A stretch of DNA of 64,000 nt, taken from positions 2,294,001 to 2,358,000 of the forward strand of contig JAUJYN010000017.1 of assembly GCA_030737835.1 (NCBI GenBank). Direction: 5' to 3'. This stretch comes from Acorus gramineus. Taxonomy: Eukaryota > Streptophyta > Magnoliopsida > Acorales > Acoraceae. Below the pieces are notes generated by a model. It was not told the DNA's origin, searched no databases, and was given only the letters and a program-made list of their open reading frames with translations. Shown piece by piece: positions 25,231 to 37,625 of the stretch (the first letter of the stretch is position 1; the number at the start of each line of letters is the position of its first letter). The position numbers were made by a program, and so were the translations under genes.

Positions 25231-26080
25231 CTATGAATCAACATTCTCATCCTTGTCTCCATCTTCATCATCATCCTCTCTTAGACCCTCAATGGCTCTA
25301 TCAAGAATCAAACCATCAACATCACTTCTGACCCATGTCACATCATCATCTATGGAGATGTTATCTGCAATCCCTTGATCATTTGATGGTTGCTGAAAAT
25401 AATTCTCATCCTCGGAAAACACTACCTCATCAAGCATGGTGTATGAATCTCTAGGAGTATTCTTGATCACAATTAACCAATCCTTATCACAAACATCTTC
25501 TACATAAAACACTTGGCCCACTTGAGATGCAAAAACAAATGGCTCATCAGTATGTAAGAACTTTGTTGAATTAACAAGGGTGAATCCATTTTCATCATGC
25601 TTGATCCCCCTTTCTCGACCTCGTGAAGCCACATCATACCAAATACATTTGAACAACAGCGGTTTCAATGAACCATAATAATCCATTTCAATGATATCCT
25701 CCAAGACGCCAAAGTAATCTATATCATCAACAATTGGATTTTTGTCCCTCGCGGTTGAGTAGCATTGTGTGGAGGCTGTTACCATAACACCGCTGTTTTG
25801 AGTGGTTCCACCGAACTCACGTTTCTTCGTACAAAATTTGAAACCATTGATGATATATCCACTGAATCTCTTGGCATATCTACTGGGGCCTCGGGCTAAT
25901 GATATGATATTATGTGATCTTTCTGGTCTTGTATCTTCAACCTATGCAATCCAGAAAATCTATTGTTTTATTGGAACATAAAAACAAAATACTATTTGAG
26001 ATATATTTGTAAAGTACTTACAAAGCTTTTGAACCAACTTGAAAATTGAGTGTTGCATCCAACTTTTATCCATTTCTTGT
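25231..26080 (-). pseudogene. DUF4216 tail of a CACTA transposase gene, 5' part missing
   Basis: The main exon runs 25941-25231. It contains LARGPSRYAKRFSGYIINGF, then TTQNSGVMV, YFGVLEDIIEMDYYGSLKPL, LFKCIWYD, EPFVFASQVGQVFYVED and WLIVIKN, all characteristic of DUF4216 at the C-terminus of plant TNP2-type transposases. An upstream exon end (about 26080-26022: NKKWIKVGCNTQFSSWFKSF) splices in phase through donor GTAAGTAC and the acceptor before 25941. The acidic tail (DDDEDGDKDENVDS) ends at the stop at 25231. The DDE-type catalytic part that should precede it is absent; other sequence occupies its place from about 26100. The element therefore depends on a transposase supplied elsewhere. Confidence 0.82.
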
Positions 26081-26295
26081 TCACGGGGGTCCCTTTTAAA
26101 AATTTAAAGTTTTTAGAAACACAAACACTATAAACAATGTAAATTTGGGTGAAATGTTTGATTTTTTTTAATTTTGTAATTTACAAAACTATTAATTGCT
26201 ATCTCTATTGGTAAATGATTCATATATCATGTGGTTTTGGTCACCTTGAGAGGAATAGGATTTCTGAGATGCTGATTGCACTTCATCATGTATAG

Positions 26296-26397
26296 GTTAT
26301 TTACAATAGAAAAACATATCAAAGTCGTGGGTTTGGATTTGTTACAATGAGCACAGTTGAGGAAGCAGAGAAAGCTGTGGAAATATTCTACCGTTGT
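26296..26397 (+). pseudogene. Captured RRM exon (chloroplast ribonucleoprotein-like)
   Basis: This 102-bp exon is open for 34 codons and bordered by AG (26294-26295) and GTAAGTTT (from 26398). It encodes the middle of an RNA-recognition motif, with RNP1 octamer RGFGFVTM followed by [13 protein letters not shown], the wording typical of chloroplast ribonucleoproteins (cp28/cp31 type). It lies inside the CACTA element, antisense to the element's own genes, where the transposase catalytic region would be expected. I infer gene capture. No other exon of the source gene was recognised; flanking sequence to about 26900 may be its introns. Confidence 0.7.
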
Positions 26398-27394
26398 GTA
26401 AGTTTCTAGTTACATGCTTTTTGCTATTCCATTATTGATTTTTTCTATAGCTTGCCAATACAAAAGAATTTTAAACAATGTTACTTGAAAATCCTCTGAG
26501 AATGAATTTACTTAATGTGTGGTATACATTATTCAACATCACAACATAGCTTGTTATCTCAGCTTTATGGTTCAAGAGTCAAGTTTACTTTTTAATTATG
26601 TTGATTAATTGTTGCTAAAAAACAATGTTATCTAAGTTTTTTTTTTCAAATAGTGTTTTTGAAGCTATTTTTTATATATTCATTTTCTAGTTGTTTGGGT
26701 TAGTCTTTTATCACCACAGATTTATATTTCTTAACTGGAATGCTCATTGCAACCCATTGCAACCCATTTGCATAATTATTCCCTGTTGTTACATCATGTG
26801 TTCTACATTAATCTTGGTTGTCGAAATAGTTCAAATTGTTTGGAAAAATATATCTCAACCTTAAATATCGAATGCATTACTTAAATAGCTAACAAGACAA
26901 TTTGATTTTGTCATTTTTTAAAGCACAAGAAAATTTCAAATATGGATAAACAAATAATGTGATGCATAAACATACCTCAACAAAGTCAACAACTTGAAAG
27001 ACAACTCAATAAAACACCAAGTCTACCTAACAGGTTGAAAGAAGAGCATAGTTAGGCATAGGTACACAGAAGCTTTGTCACACTACATTAAAATAAATTT
27101 AAAGATGACATGGAATTTAAAGATAGATGTATTGTATCTGTATAATTGTCCTTTTGGGTGTCAGATTTCAGGCACATCCATTTGGGTAGTATTTATTTAA
27201 AGAGCTAATTAATTCTTGGATACGAGCTAATTAATTCTTATTCAAATATGGATAAGAAAGAAAATATAGCTAAAGTATTACTTACCCTTTCTCGATGAGA
27301 AAACTTCTTTCTGCTATGGGAAGTGATGCTTGTCCTCGGCTATGATTACCAATTCCTATATAAACATATGGCTTAGGTTAGTATTTATCAGTAC

Positions 27395-30300
27395 TGTTGT
27401 GCCTGTGTCATTTGGAGCGCTCTGATTGAAAATTTGGCTGCATAATTTTTTCCTCGAAGTTATGTATTCCGATTCGGTATTTAGATTTGATTTTGTTAAA
27501 ATCCAAGATGAAGAGGTTTAAATATGATTTTATTATGAGATGTCCAGTTTTGAGTTAGCTTTCGTACAAAAGTGGAATTAGGTCAACTGGATTCATGTAG
27601 TAAAAGTTATGGGTATTTTACCAAGTATACCCCGGGGAGGGAAATTCTGGCAGCAGCCCTGTTCTATGTTTAGCTCTAATTTCGGAATAGCTGGAGAGAT
27701 TATTTGATCTCGGCATGAGCATAAACATTGTAGATAATCTTCTTAGCTTTCCAACGGAATTGGAATTGTGCAATTCGGAGCTATATTGAGGAAGTTATGG
27801 CTGTTCTAGTGAAGCATGCGCAGAATTTCTAAGTCAAGGGCGACTAGGTCATTTCCACCCCTCTTTTAGATATTTGTGTGCAACAAATATCTTCTCTCTC
27901 TCTCTCTTCCCTCCCATTCCCCACGTCAACATTCAAGCTCTCTCTGTCACGCCCCAGGGCGGCCGTCCCCGGGACGCGGCAAGTGTATATATGATATCAG
28001 TGACAGGAAATCAATAATAAACCAGAAACGATCACTAAAATGACACACAGATAAAAGCAGGGCTGACATAATATATACACCGAATGCGGAAGCTAAAAGA
28101 CTGAGTCTGTAGTAAAAAACATACTACAGACTTGATACATAATCATAAGTCCTGTGAGAGCCAACATGTCATAAATATACACAACAAAATCCAAATATAA
28201 TCCAACTAAGTGCCCAAGCACAGAACATATACATACAACAGAAAGAAGGGTGCTGATGGCCTCAAAACTCATGGGACGCGGCGCTGCCCTCTGCTGGTGT
28301 AGTCGCTCGGGAAGCTCCTCCCTCAGAGATCACTGAAAAGATAATATGCGAGGGGTGAGCCACACGCTCAGTGAATAGCACAACCCATGCATACAGTTCA
28401 TATTGACCACATTTAATCAATTCATAAGCCACAAGTGGCATAATATCACCATCCGGGGGTTCGTTCATCGCCGAACCCCATACCCTCACCCTCACCCTCA
28501 ACAGGTGACCTAGGATGTTGGGACTTAGCGGGTTGATAATCATCCATTCATAAACCTGTGGGTCGTCGCATCGCCGGCCCACCATACCCTCACCCTCACC
28601 TCTCAACAGGTGACCCAGGCTCTTGGGACTGACTAGGCTGTTGGTTACCCTTGGTCCACCGATAGTCTCTCCTCACTCCGCGGTTGTTTGGCCACTCCCA
28701 TGTTCAGCGCAGTCCTTCCAAGTCAGGAGGCGCCTACTAGTGGGAGCCCCTGCACGGGACAACCTGTCTAACGCCGAGGTAGTCTCTACACGGATCCGAC
28801 GAGGGGAACAGAACAGCCTATCCATCGCATATGATCCAATCGGATCCGCTGACAGCACATCTCTAAGACTCTAATGTCTCGAATTCCTCAGAATTCCACC
28901 AGCGCGCATAACCAGGATGCGGGGAACATGCATTTAGTAATCATAATACAAGGGAAAATAGAGACCTTGGGAGGGTAACCTGAGGTCCCGATGTAGGACA
29001 TCCGACAACCAAACGAGGAACACGGAGTACCCTAACCCGGGTCTCAATGTTAACCTCGCAAGGCCCCCCTTATATTCCCTAAGCATGCTATCTATTATTA
29101 CAGTTCGCATTTAATTAAATAAACCAAACTAATAGGACGCATGCACAGGTCGGGCTTTCCTAGCATGATAGCGAGGTGGCAGGATGCATGGCTCATGCAC
29201 AATCCTAAGGGTGCAAGTCCCTAACACACAATCTAGGGTGGCATGCAATTCTATACACACATCATGCATACATGGATTATAAAATAACAGTTAATACAAG
29301 CTATACGCCCCAGGGGAGAGCGGTACACGCCCAAAGCATGTAACGCCTCCCAAACTGGGTTGGGTTGTCCCACTCACCGGGAATCGGGTCGACGCGCGAC
29401 CGTCCGTCGAGATCTGCAAGACAGTGTATTAACTGGTTAGAATAAATCCACAGATATCCCAAAAATACATAACACACTCAAACAAACATCCAACACCCCC
29501 CAGCAACCACCGCACGGCCGGCCACCACCCGCACGGCCACCCGACCGCCCGGACGCGCCGCCGCGCCTCAGCCCGCGCACTCCGCGCACCGCCCGGGGCC
29601 CCGCGCGTCCACCGAGCCCAGCCGCGGCAGCCCGCACGCGCCCCGCACGCCGTGCGCACGCCCCGCGTGCGCCCCGCGCGCGCCTCCGCCGCTCCGCCGC
29701 TCCCCGCGCACGCCTCGCGCACGGCTCCTCGCCCCGCGCCTCCTCCGCGCGCGCCCCAGCACCCGAGCGCTCCGCTCAGCACCTCCGCCAGCACCTCCGC
29801 GCGCACCTCGCGCGTCCAGCACCTCCGCCAGCACCTCCGCGCGCACCTCGCGCGTCCAGCACCTCGGCCAGCACCTCCGCGCGCGCCCAGACCAGCGCCC
29901 AGACCAGCTCGCCATCAGCCCCTCGCGCACAGCACCACCCGAGCAGCTCGCACGCCTCGCACCGCCGCGACCAGCTCCCCCGAGCGCACGCCCGCGCGCA
30001 CGCTCGCGCGTACGCACGCGCGCACGCCCAGCCGGCTCCTGCTCGTTGCCTGTGCAGCCTGAGGCCCCCAGCCCATCCAGCGCGCCCAGCACGACCAGCC
30101 CCACGCACCAGACCCGCGCACACTCCGCGCACACGCCGCGCGCACGCACACCCGCGCACGCACGCGCGCATGCCCGCGCGCGCCCGCCTGCGCGCTGCCT
30201 GGCCGCTGCCGCTGCTCCCTGCTGCCCGGGACAGTCCCCCCAGCCTGCCGAGCGCCTCTAACCACCCTTCCCACTGCCCCGACCACTTCCAACCACCTCC

Positions 30301-33300
30301 GACCACCCTCCGACGACCCCCACCGCCTCCAACCACCTCCCAAACACAAAACCCTCCCCTAGCAATCATCTAGACGAGAAATAATAGAGAAAGGAGGCTT
30401 ACCGAGGGGAGGAGGAGGTGTCCGGTGGATCTCCACGCGCCGAAACCTTTCCCACAAGCCTTCTCACGCCCCGATCTATCACGGCCTTTGATTTGGCTCG
30501 AAACAGAGGAGAGAGAGGGGAGGTCGGGGAGGCTAGGATCGTCGGAATTTGGATTTGAAGACACCGGAGCGTAGATCGGGACCCGATCTACACTTCCCGT
30601 GCTTTAGGTTTTTGATTTTGAGGGGTGTAAGGGGCTCGAACGGAAGAAAATCGGAGGAGAGGAGAGAGAGAAAGCTAGTCGGGAAGATGATGAATAGTAA
30701 AAACAGATATTTTGATTCCTTTTAAGTAGAGCGCGACTTAAAAACCCGGATACGCCCCGGAACTGCGAAATTTTTGCAAACGATGCCAGAATTCGATGAA
30801 ATTTTCATGAGTGGCTTAAAATGGCACCAGGACACATAATATGCAGTTAGATTTTCAATCGGAGTCCTCTAGCTCAGACGATAGCTAACAGTCTGAAATT
30901 ACGCGGTTCCGATCAAAAAACCCTAAAAATTTTAAAACTGCTAAAAATGCTCCAATGATTGCCAATAGGCCAAAAAGTGACACATATATAACACTCTCTT
31001 CCTCTCTCTCAAGCCCCCAAGGTGTTTGTGAAAATTCCTCAAAGAGAAGGAGAAGGTGGAGGAGGAAGTGTTGGTGAGGGTTTTTTCATGCATTGTTGTT
31101 GTTGATCTTCTCTCTCTCAAGCTCCCTTTTCTTGATTTCCCCCCCCCCCCCTGATTTTCAGCCAAGGAGGAGGCTGAGGAGGGCTGAAGGTGATGGTGTT
31201 GGTGGTGGCGGTTGAGGTGGTCGCGGGTGCATCGAGGGCCCCCGAGTCTCCCCCTTTCATTCCCCCTCCAAAGGTGAGCTCTCCCCCTTCTTTTCTTGGT
31301 TTTTCATGGCTTAAGGGCTGTTGGGATGGTTAGGGAGGTCATGCATGCTAGGTAGATGGGTTAGAGTGTGTGTGAGGGGTTGGGGAGGGTTAAAATGGGG
31401 TTAGGGTTGGCTGGGCGCACAAGCGGGCACAGGCGGGCGCTAGCAGGCCCTGGCAAGCGCAGTCGGGCACGCAGACGCGCGCGGGTGCGCGTGGAGTGGG
31501 CACGCGGGTGCACGCGGGTGCTGGCGCGAGCGGGGGTGCGCGCGGGAGTGCGCGCGAGTGCGGGCGCGCGCGAGTGGGCGCGCGCGCGGGGCAGTGCGCC
31601 TGGGCATGCGCCTGGGCGTGTGGCTGGGGACCAATGCACGCGCGCGCGTGCATGCGTGTGCTGGGGCGTGCGCGCAGGGTGCTGCGCGGGGGCGCAGTGC
31701 GCGCGGGTATGCGCTGGGCTGGACGCGCGGGCAGGCGCACGGCAGTGCGTCGAGGGTGCTGGCGTGCGTGCGTGCGTGCGCATTCGTGCGTACACGTGCG
31801 GGGGGCCATGCATGTCGCTGCTCGAGGGTTCAGGTAGGTCTCGGGGCACTCGGACCCACGTGCGTACGTGCGTGCTCGCATGCGTGCGAGTCCGTATGCA
31901 TGCTTGTCTGAGTATTGGGTATTTCTAATGATTTCTATGTGTAAATTGTGTTGTTACTCACCAAGTTGGATGCCCCTACCTTGCAGATCTCGTCGGATGG
32001 GATGCGCGAGGTCCCGGGTCGTATGGTGAGTGGTTCGATTCCAATCCCCCCCCCCCCTCTCTAGGGATGCGCTCGACCCGCATAGACGCACGTCGCGCAT
32101 CGATGGGGCCCCCTAGCTATAATATGTAAATACTATGTAATGCATGTTTTAATATGATGTAACCATGCCATATTAGACCTTGTATGCTAGGGATATGCAT
32201 CCATATATCATGTATAGGGGCCCATACATGCCTAGACACCATGTCCCTTGATTGGAAAGCCCCGATCTATGCATGCTTCCCATTTAGTTTAATTTATTTA
32301 AATCAAACGTGATTATATTGTTATAAGCATGCCTTAGAGAATATTATAACCTTGTTGTTATAATATATGTTTCCCCGCATCTTAGTTATGCGCCCTGGAG
32401 GAATTCTTGAGAATTCATGACATTATTAGTGTTACAAATCGTTGTCGACGGATCCAAGAGGATCGTATACGCGTGAGTAGGTTGTCTTCTCCTTTTGGTT
32501 GGATCCGATGTAAGGACTCCCCGGCGTTGGAAAGCTGACCTGACAGAGGGCTCCCGTCCGTAGGTACCTCCGATGCGTCGGACAGTACTGATAGTGGGAG
32601 TATACCAGGTAGAGGCTACAGAGTGTGGGAGAGGCTACCGGGTGGACCAGGGGTGGAGAGCGGTCTAGTCTATCCCAAAAGGCCCATGACACCCCTAAAG
32701 GGTGAGCGTGGGGTGGATCGGCGATGTTACGACCCACTAACTTGTGTAGTTACTCCCGTATAGGGACTATGACTATTTTAAGGTTAATATGAGTGTGTTG
32801 AGTATTGTTATGCCTATGTTTGATATCTCGATAAGTGAGTATCGAGAGTAGTTGTTTTCTATTGGGTTCGCTTTGCAAACATGGGATCGTTCTCCCCTTC
32901 GTTGGGTCCGACGTAGGAACTTCTCGGGTTTAGTTGTCCTGACAGAGGGCACCCATCCGTAGGTACCACCGAGGCCCTCGGAAGAGTACTGATCGTGGGA
33001 GTATACCAGGTAGAGGCTACCCGAGGAAAGGGCTACCGGCGGACCAAGGATGTAGAGCGGTGAGTTGAGGAGATCGGGTTATAGATAGTACCCGGGAGAG
33101 GGTTAACGAATGATGTTTCGGGCATGGGAATCTCTTCCAAAAGTCCCAAAAGTCTCCCTCCAGGAGTGAGGGTATGGATGAGGTGAAGAATATCACCGCG
33201 CGACCCATTCGTTGTTCGACCGTTCCCATAGTTGTTGGGTCCATTCTTGAATCGATGTTTAAAGGCATCGTTTGAGAAATTATCTAGATGTAGATGATCC

Positions 33301-33935
33301 AGTAGTGTTGTGTAGACCAGTAAATCCGGGTCTCTTCGACCGACGGTATGGTCTCTCCCCAAAAGTCCCAAAAGACTCCCTCCGGGAGTGAGGGTGGGGG
33401 TGAGGTTGGTCGCGCCGCCGCGTGACCCAGTTATCCATGGGTTTCCATTCATGTTTTCCCTGAAAGGAAATTGATTATGTATTGAACTGTAGTATGGTGA
33501 TTGGTTTCCAGCCACTCACTGAGCTTGTAGCTCACCCCTCGCATACTGTTTCTTTTCAGGGCAGTGTTGGGCGTGGAGCTAGAGCTTTCCTGTGGCGTGG
33601 TCTTATGGGCGTGGAGCGTTCTGCCGGCAGGTGGCGAGTGCGAGGCTGTCAGCATTCCTAGAGTCATTTTATGCTTTGTAAATCGTGCATGTGGCACAGG
33701 TTGTATTTTCTTTGGTCTAGACTTGGCTCTCACAGGACAGTGATTGTGTATTCAGGTCTGTAATAATGTTTTTGATTTACAGACATTGTTTATATATTAT
33801 GCTTCCGCTTTTCAATCAGTTATCATTATCTTGCTTTGCCGCCTTGTGTATTGTTGTTGGTGTCTTTATTGACTTCAGGTATTGATAGCTGATATATTAT
33901 TATTGCCACGTCTCGCGGACGCCTGGGGCGTGACA
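27395..33935 (+). mobile_element. Giant solo LTR (variant type) split by another LTR (TSD AGTAC)
   Basis: The LTR occupies 27395-27944 and 30999-33935 (about 3.49 kb). It starts TGTTGTGCCTGTGTCATTTG and ends GGGGCGTGACA, with AGTAC on both sides (27390-27394 and 33936-33940). It lies inside the CACTA element. Sense features are a CT-rich leader, donor AAG|GTGAGCT (GT at 31274), a GC-rich block (31410-31760), acceptor CTTGCAG, a 39-nt exon (31987-32025) with donor GTGAGTG, and the acceptor module (33516-33559). Compared with the main family, 32800-33935 is a distinct 3' part shared with 1616-3385. Confidence 0.9.
27945..30993 (-). mobile_element. Giant solo LTR, inner copy (TSD CTCTC)
   Basis: A 3049-bp LTR, TGTCACGCCCC…ATATAACA on the + strand, inserted in the LTR at 27395-33935. 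The flanks are CTCTC on both sides (27940-27944 and 30994-30998); the site is CT-rich, so the duplication is weaker evidence than elsewhere, but both termini are exact. It keeps the donor (GT at 30402-30401), GC-rich block (29500-30240), 36-nt exon (29413-29378), acceptor module (28374-28333) and inverted repeat (30569-30593). Confidence 0.9.
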
Positions 33936-33940
33936 AGTAC

Positions 33941-35145
33941 ATCCATGATTTAATAAAGTAGTGGGTAAATATTTATGAAGCATGTGAATTGAAGTCGGAT
34001 CAAAATATGACAAAGTGCAAACATGTACCAACAATCCATGAAAAGAGTAATTGATATAACAAACAGTAGAGTTTATGGGGCATCAAACATTGAACAGTCC
34101 ATGAAAAGATGTCCTTCATTGTTCTGTTTATAACAATGAGTCACACAAGCATTATCACAAACATTTACACAACACTTTCATCATCTCCCCTACTCACACA
34201 AGCATTATCAGAAACATTTACACAACACTTTCATCATCCCCCCCACTCATAGCAAAAAATTTATCACTGCATCAATTTTACCTAAAAATGCTGAAACCAA
34301 TGAATAAAAACAGAGAGAGAATCGATTTTATCCAAATTTACATGAGATCAAGCCTTGTCATCCCACAAACACTATGGATCAGAGAGAAAACTCGTCAGCA
34401 GGCAGCAGGCACAGATCTACAAAATCGGAGAGAATTAGAGAGAGATTTGCACAACAAACCAATCAAAGGAGATGGAGAAGTTGCTCAACTAATGGAGGAG
34501 TTGATCGTTAGGGTCGTGGAGGAGATGGAGAGATTGCCTGCACATGTGGTAGTCGCCGCCCAGTGGAGGAGGAGGTCGCACGACTGTTGGTCGCTGGTGG
34601 AGGTGGTTGACGCCTGGTGGACGAGGAGGTCACACGGGTGGAGATGGTCGACGCCCGATGGAGAAGGTTTTGATGTTTGATTTTTGAATTGTTATGATGG
34701 AGAAGGTTTTAATGTTTGATTTTTTAATTGTTTTGATGGAAATGTTTTAATGTTTCGATGGAGAATGTTTTAATGTGGCGCGATTTTTTTTCCCGTGAAA
34801 TTTAGGTCACGCGTTTTTTTTCTTTTTTCGGTGAAATGTTTTTAGTGTGTTTTAGAAGAAAATTTTAGTTCAGGCATTTAGCAACGGTTACAATAAAAAA
34901 AATTATTTAAACTATAGTAACGTTTAACAAACTGCTACCTAAAGTGTTATATAGTGATAGTTATATTAAAATTGTTACTTAAAGTATTGAATATTGTGTA
35001 AAAATTTACAAGTCAAACTAAAATCAATTGGTTGTGTCTATTTAGCTACGGTTTTTTATAAAACGTAGCTTATGTATATTTATAGTGATAATTTCAATCA
35101 ACCGTCGCCAAATAAATATCACTGTATCACATTTTTCTTGTAGTG
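33941..35145. other. Right part of the CACTA element, no gene supported
   Basis: This holds a 53-bp tandem duplication (about 34142-34250, CACACAAGCATTATCA units), a moderately GC-rich stretch (34540-34670) and the right subterminal repeats. The 130-codon open frame at 34288-34680 has no recognisable domain and reads against the element's genes, so I do not call it. Confidence 0.5.
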
Positions 35146-35165
35146 GTATTAGATACTTTGATAAG

Positions 35166-35541
35166 TAGGGGTGGTAAACAAGCCGAGCTTTAACATGTTC
35201 AAGCTCGTCTTGTTTAATATCAAGCTCGACTGGGACCGAGCTTTATTTCGTATTCAAGCTCGGCTCGTTAGGCTCGTGAAAAGATCGGTTGAAGCTCGGC
35301 TCGGACTCGTTTAACTAAAAATAAATCTTGTTTAGCATTTGAGAAGTCACATTTCACAAATCACAACACCTTATACATGTGAAAATAATATAAGCTCAGG
35401 CTCGGGCTCGGCTCAAGCTCGGCTCATTTAAAAACCGAGCTTTAAAAATTGTTTAAGCTCGACTCATTTGTCTAATCAAACGAGTCTGAACAAACTTTAA
35501 CCGAGCCGAGCCTGAATTGCTCGGCTCGTTTACCAACCCTA
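35166..35541. mobile_element. hAT-like MITE
   Basis: The ends TAGGGGTGGTAAACAAGCC and GGCTCGTTTACCAACCCTA are inverted copies with few mismatches. The 8-bp flanks TTGATAAG and TTAACAAG agree at 6 of 8. The interior repeats GCTCGGCTCG/CGAGCCGAGC and has no coding capacity. The 376-bp size and 8-bp duplication point to the hAT superfamily. Confidence 0.65.
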
Positions 35542-35811
35542 TTAACAAGCTATATCACGTCTTATCATGAGTTTATAATCTCCTTATTTATAATTACATT
35601 CATATATAAATTAAACATATTTTTGTAAAATAAAAGAGAGATCAAAGTAAACAAGTGATCAAACCATTGACAAAAGCACGTACACTTCAGTAAGGAGTCG
35701 TCCTCGATTATAATCTCCTTATTTATAATTACATTCATATATAAATTAAACATATTTTTGTAAAACAAAAGAGAGATCAAAGTGAATAACTGATCAAACC
35801 AGTGACAAAAA

Positions 35812-37580
35812 TGTTGGGATTATGTCTCGATCCGGTGTATCAACATCGGATGGCCATGATAAAACCATATTAGGGTGGGCACCTAATTGATAATTAATTA
35901 AGATTTGATCTTAATTAAAATATAAAGTGAATCTCATAAAATCAGATAAACAGATTTATTTGTTACAGATTTGTTTGTTAGGAGATTACTTAGAGAGGAA
36001 GTTATTTATTTATATAAATATCCTCTAGGGTTTCAGAGTAAGGCATGGCTAGCATAAACAAAATGTAGAGATCCATAGGAGAGAGGTTAAGAGGGTTCAA
36101 GAGAGGGTAACTCCATGAAAAAGAGTTTGTAAGGCCTTTTTGTATCTCAACTATTATAGTGGATTATCAGTTTTCCGTGGATGTAGGCCTAAGCCGAACC
36201 ACATATTTTTATGTTCTTCGTGTGATTGTGTTCCATTCTTATATTCGATCTCGTGTTTTATTGTGGACTTCCGCGTATTCGTTTTCCAACAACTGGTATC
36301 AGAGCTCCAAGTTGTGACCTAAGAGAACGAGATCTGAAAAACGATGAAACGACATGGATTGAAGAAGGCTAGCGATGTCGTATCCAGGTTTCACATGAAG
36401 AAGAAGAAAATCTCACGGGTGACTTGGCGTGAGTGGTTAAAAAAGAAAAAAAGAAAAAAAAGAAGGGGGACGTGAGGTCCCTTGTTGCATGGGGGGTTAT
36501 CCCTGGTTGCATGGGATGTGATCTATGCACATCAGCTCGTGGAGATTAATGACATCAAAGTTATCTTTCTTATGGCCAAGTGACGTGGAGGTACTGGTGC
36601 GCATGCGCGTGCTGGTGCGATCGTAGGCCGACGACGCAGGGTCACGTGCGGAGGCACATGCGAAGACGCCATATGCGAGACGGCATGCGACAACGAACGC
36701 GAAATGATTTACGCGAGGCACGTGATGTGGATGCTCAATTTGTGCAGAAGAAGAAGATGGAACAATGCAATACAGAGAAGGAGTTCTGAACCTGGATGGC
36801 GTCCTAGGTGGTTCAGGTAAAATGCAAGTCCAGACATTTGGAACTCGCGAGCGGGTGGTGTAGCTTGTTTAAGGTGGAGTCCAGACGACCCTTCTTCAGA
36901 AACGCACATAGAGCATGCAACAGATTCACATGATTACCAAGTCAAGATGCTGACTTGGAGATGCAGCAGTGCAGACTTTCGGAAGAAGAAAAGTTTTTCA
37001 GCCAGGTGGAGTTTGCAGAGCGACGTGGAGACATCAACAGAAACCTTCAAGGGTTCGTGAAAGTCGGAGTTTACTGAATTCGAGCCAAGGTGAAGATTAT
37101 TGGGATTATGTCTCGATCCGGTGTATCAACATCGAATGGCCGTGATGAAATCATATTAGGGTGGGCACCTAATTGGTAATTAATTAAGATTTGATCTTAA
37201 TTAAGATATAAAGTGAATCTCATAAAATCAGAGAAACAGATTTGTTTGTTACAGATTTGTTTGTTATGAGATTACTTAGAGAGGAAGTTATTTATTTATA
37301 TAAATATCCTCTAGGGTTTCAGAATAAGGCATGGCTAGCATAAACAAAATGTAGAGATCCATAGGAGAGAGGTTGAGAGGGTTCAAGAGATGATAACTCC
37401 ATGAAAAAGCGTTTGTAAGGCCTTTTTTATCTCAACTATTATAGTGGATTCTCAGTTTTCGCCCTGTGAATGTACGCCTAGGCCGAACCACGTATTTTTA
37501 TGTTCTTCGTGTGATTGTGTTTCGTTCTTATATTCGATCTCGTATTTTATTGTGAACTTTCACGTATTCGATTCCCAACA
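35812..37580 (+). mobile_element. Small non-autonomous Copia-type LTR element (TSD AAAAA)
   Basis: The 5' LTR is 35812-36291 (TGTTGGGATTATG…CCAACA) and the 3' LTR is 37098-37580, whose first dinucleotide is mutated to TA. The flanks are AAAAA on both sides. The PBS TGGTATCAGAGC starts at 36294. The internal region is only 806 bp and has no gag or pol domain; its start (36344 onward) could be a degraded gag leader. At 1.77 kb with 480-bp LTRs it is a TRIM-like or LARD-like derivative that needs proteins from an autonomous copia element. Confidence 0.88.
36294..36305 (+). other. Primer-binding site of the small Copia-type element
   Basis: TGGTATCAGAGC lies two bases after the 5' LTR end and matches the 3' end of initiator tRNA-Met. 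Confidence 0.85.
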
Positions 37581-37625
37581 AAAAACACACACACTTCGGT
37601 AAGGAGTCGTCCTCGATTTTAAGTG

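Larger units (their letters stand above)
22798..35145 (-). mobile_element. CACTA (En/Spm) transposon, non-autonomous (TSD GTA)
   Basis: The ends are CACTACAAGAGAA on the left and TTTTTCTTGTAGTG on the right, flanked by the 3-bp duplication GTA (22795-22797 and 35146-35148), all diagnostic of CACTA elements. Without the LTR stack at 27395-33940 it is about 5.8 kb. Subterminal zones (22800-23100 and 34870-35130) are packed with short inverted pairs such as TGACGGCTAAAAACCGTCA, which are typical binding sites for the subterminal-repeat protein. It carries a DUF4216 remnant and a Transposase_24 pseudogene on the - strand, and a captured RRM exon on the + strand. The catalytic transposase (Transposase_21) was not found. 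Confidence 0.9.
35574..37625. repeat. 135-bp tandem duplication, second unit split by an LTR element
   Basis: Unit 1 (35574-35708) and unit 2 (from 35709) share TATAATCTCCTTATTTATAA and the following sequence. Unit 2 stops at 35811 and resumes at 37581 with the GGAGTCGTCCTCGATT end, so the element at 35812-37580 inserted after the duplication. Confidence 0.75.

Noticed and set aside
34288..34680. 130-codon open frame on the + strand near the CACTA right end
   Set aside because: No recognisable domain, antisense to the element's genes, and partly in a GC-rich repetitive stretch.
22799..35150. Reading the two CACTA ends as separate MITEs
   Set aside because: The ends are in opposite orientation, share the GTA duplication, and enclose CACTA-type genes, so one interrupted element explains them better.
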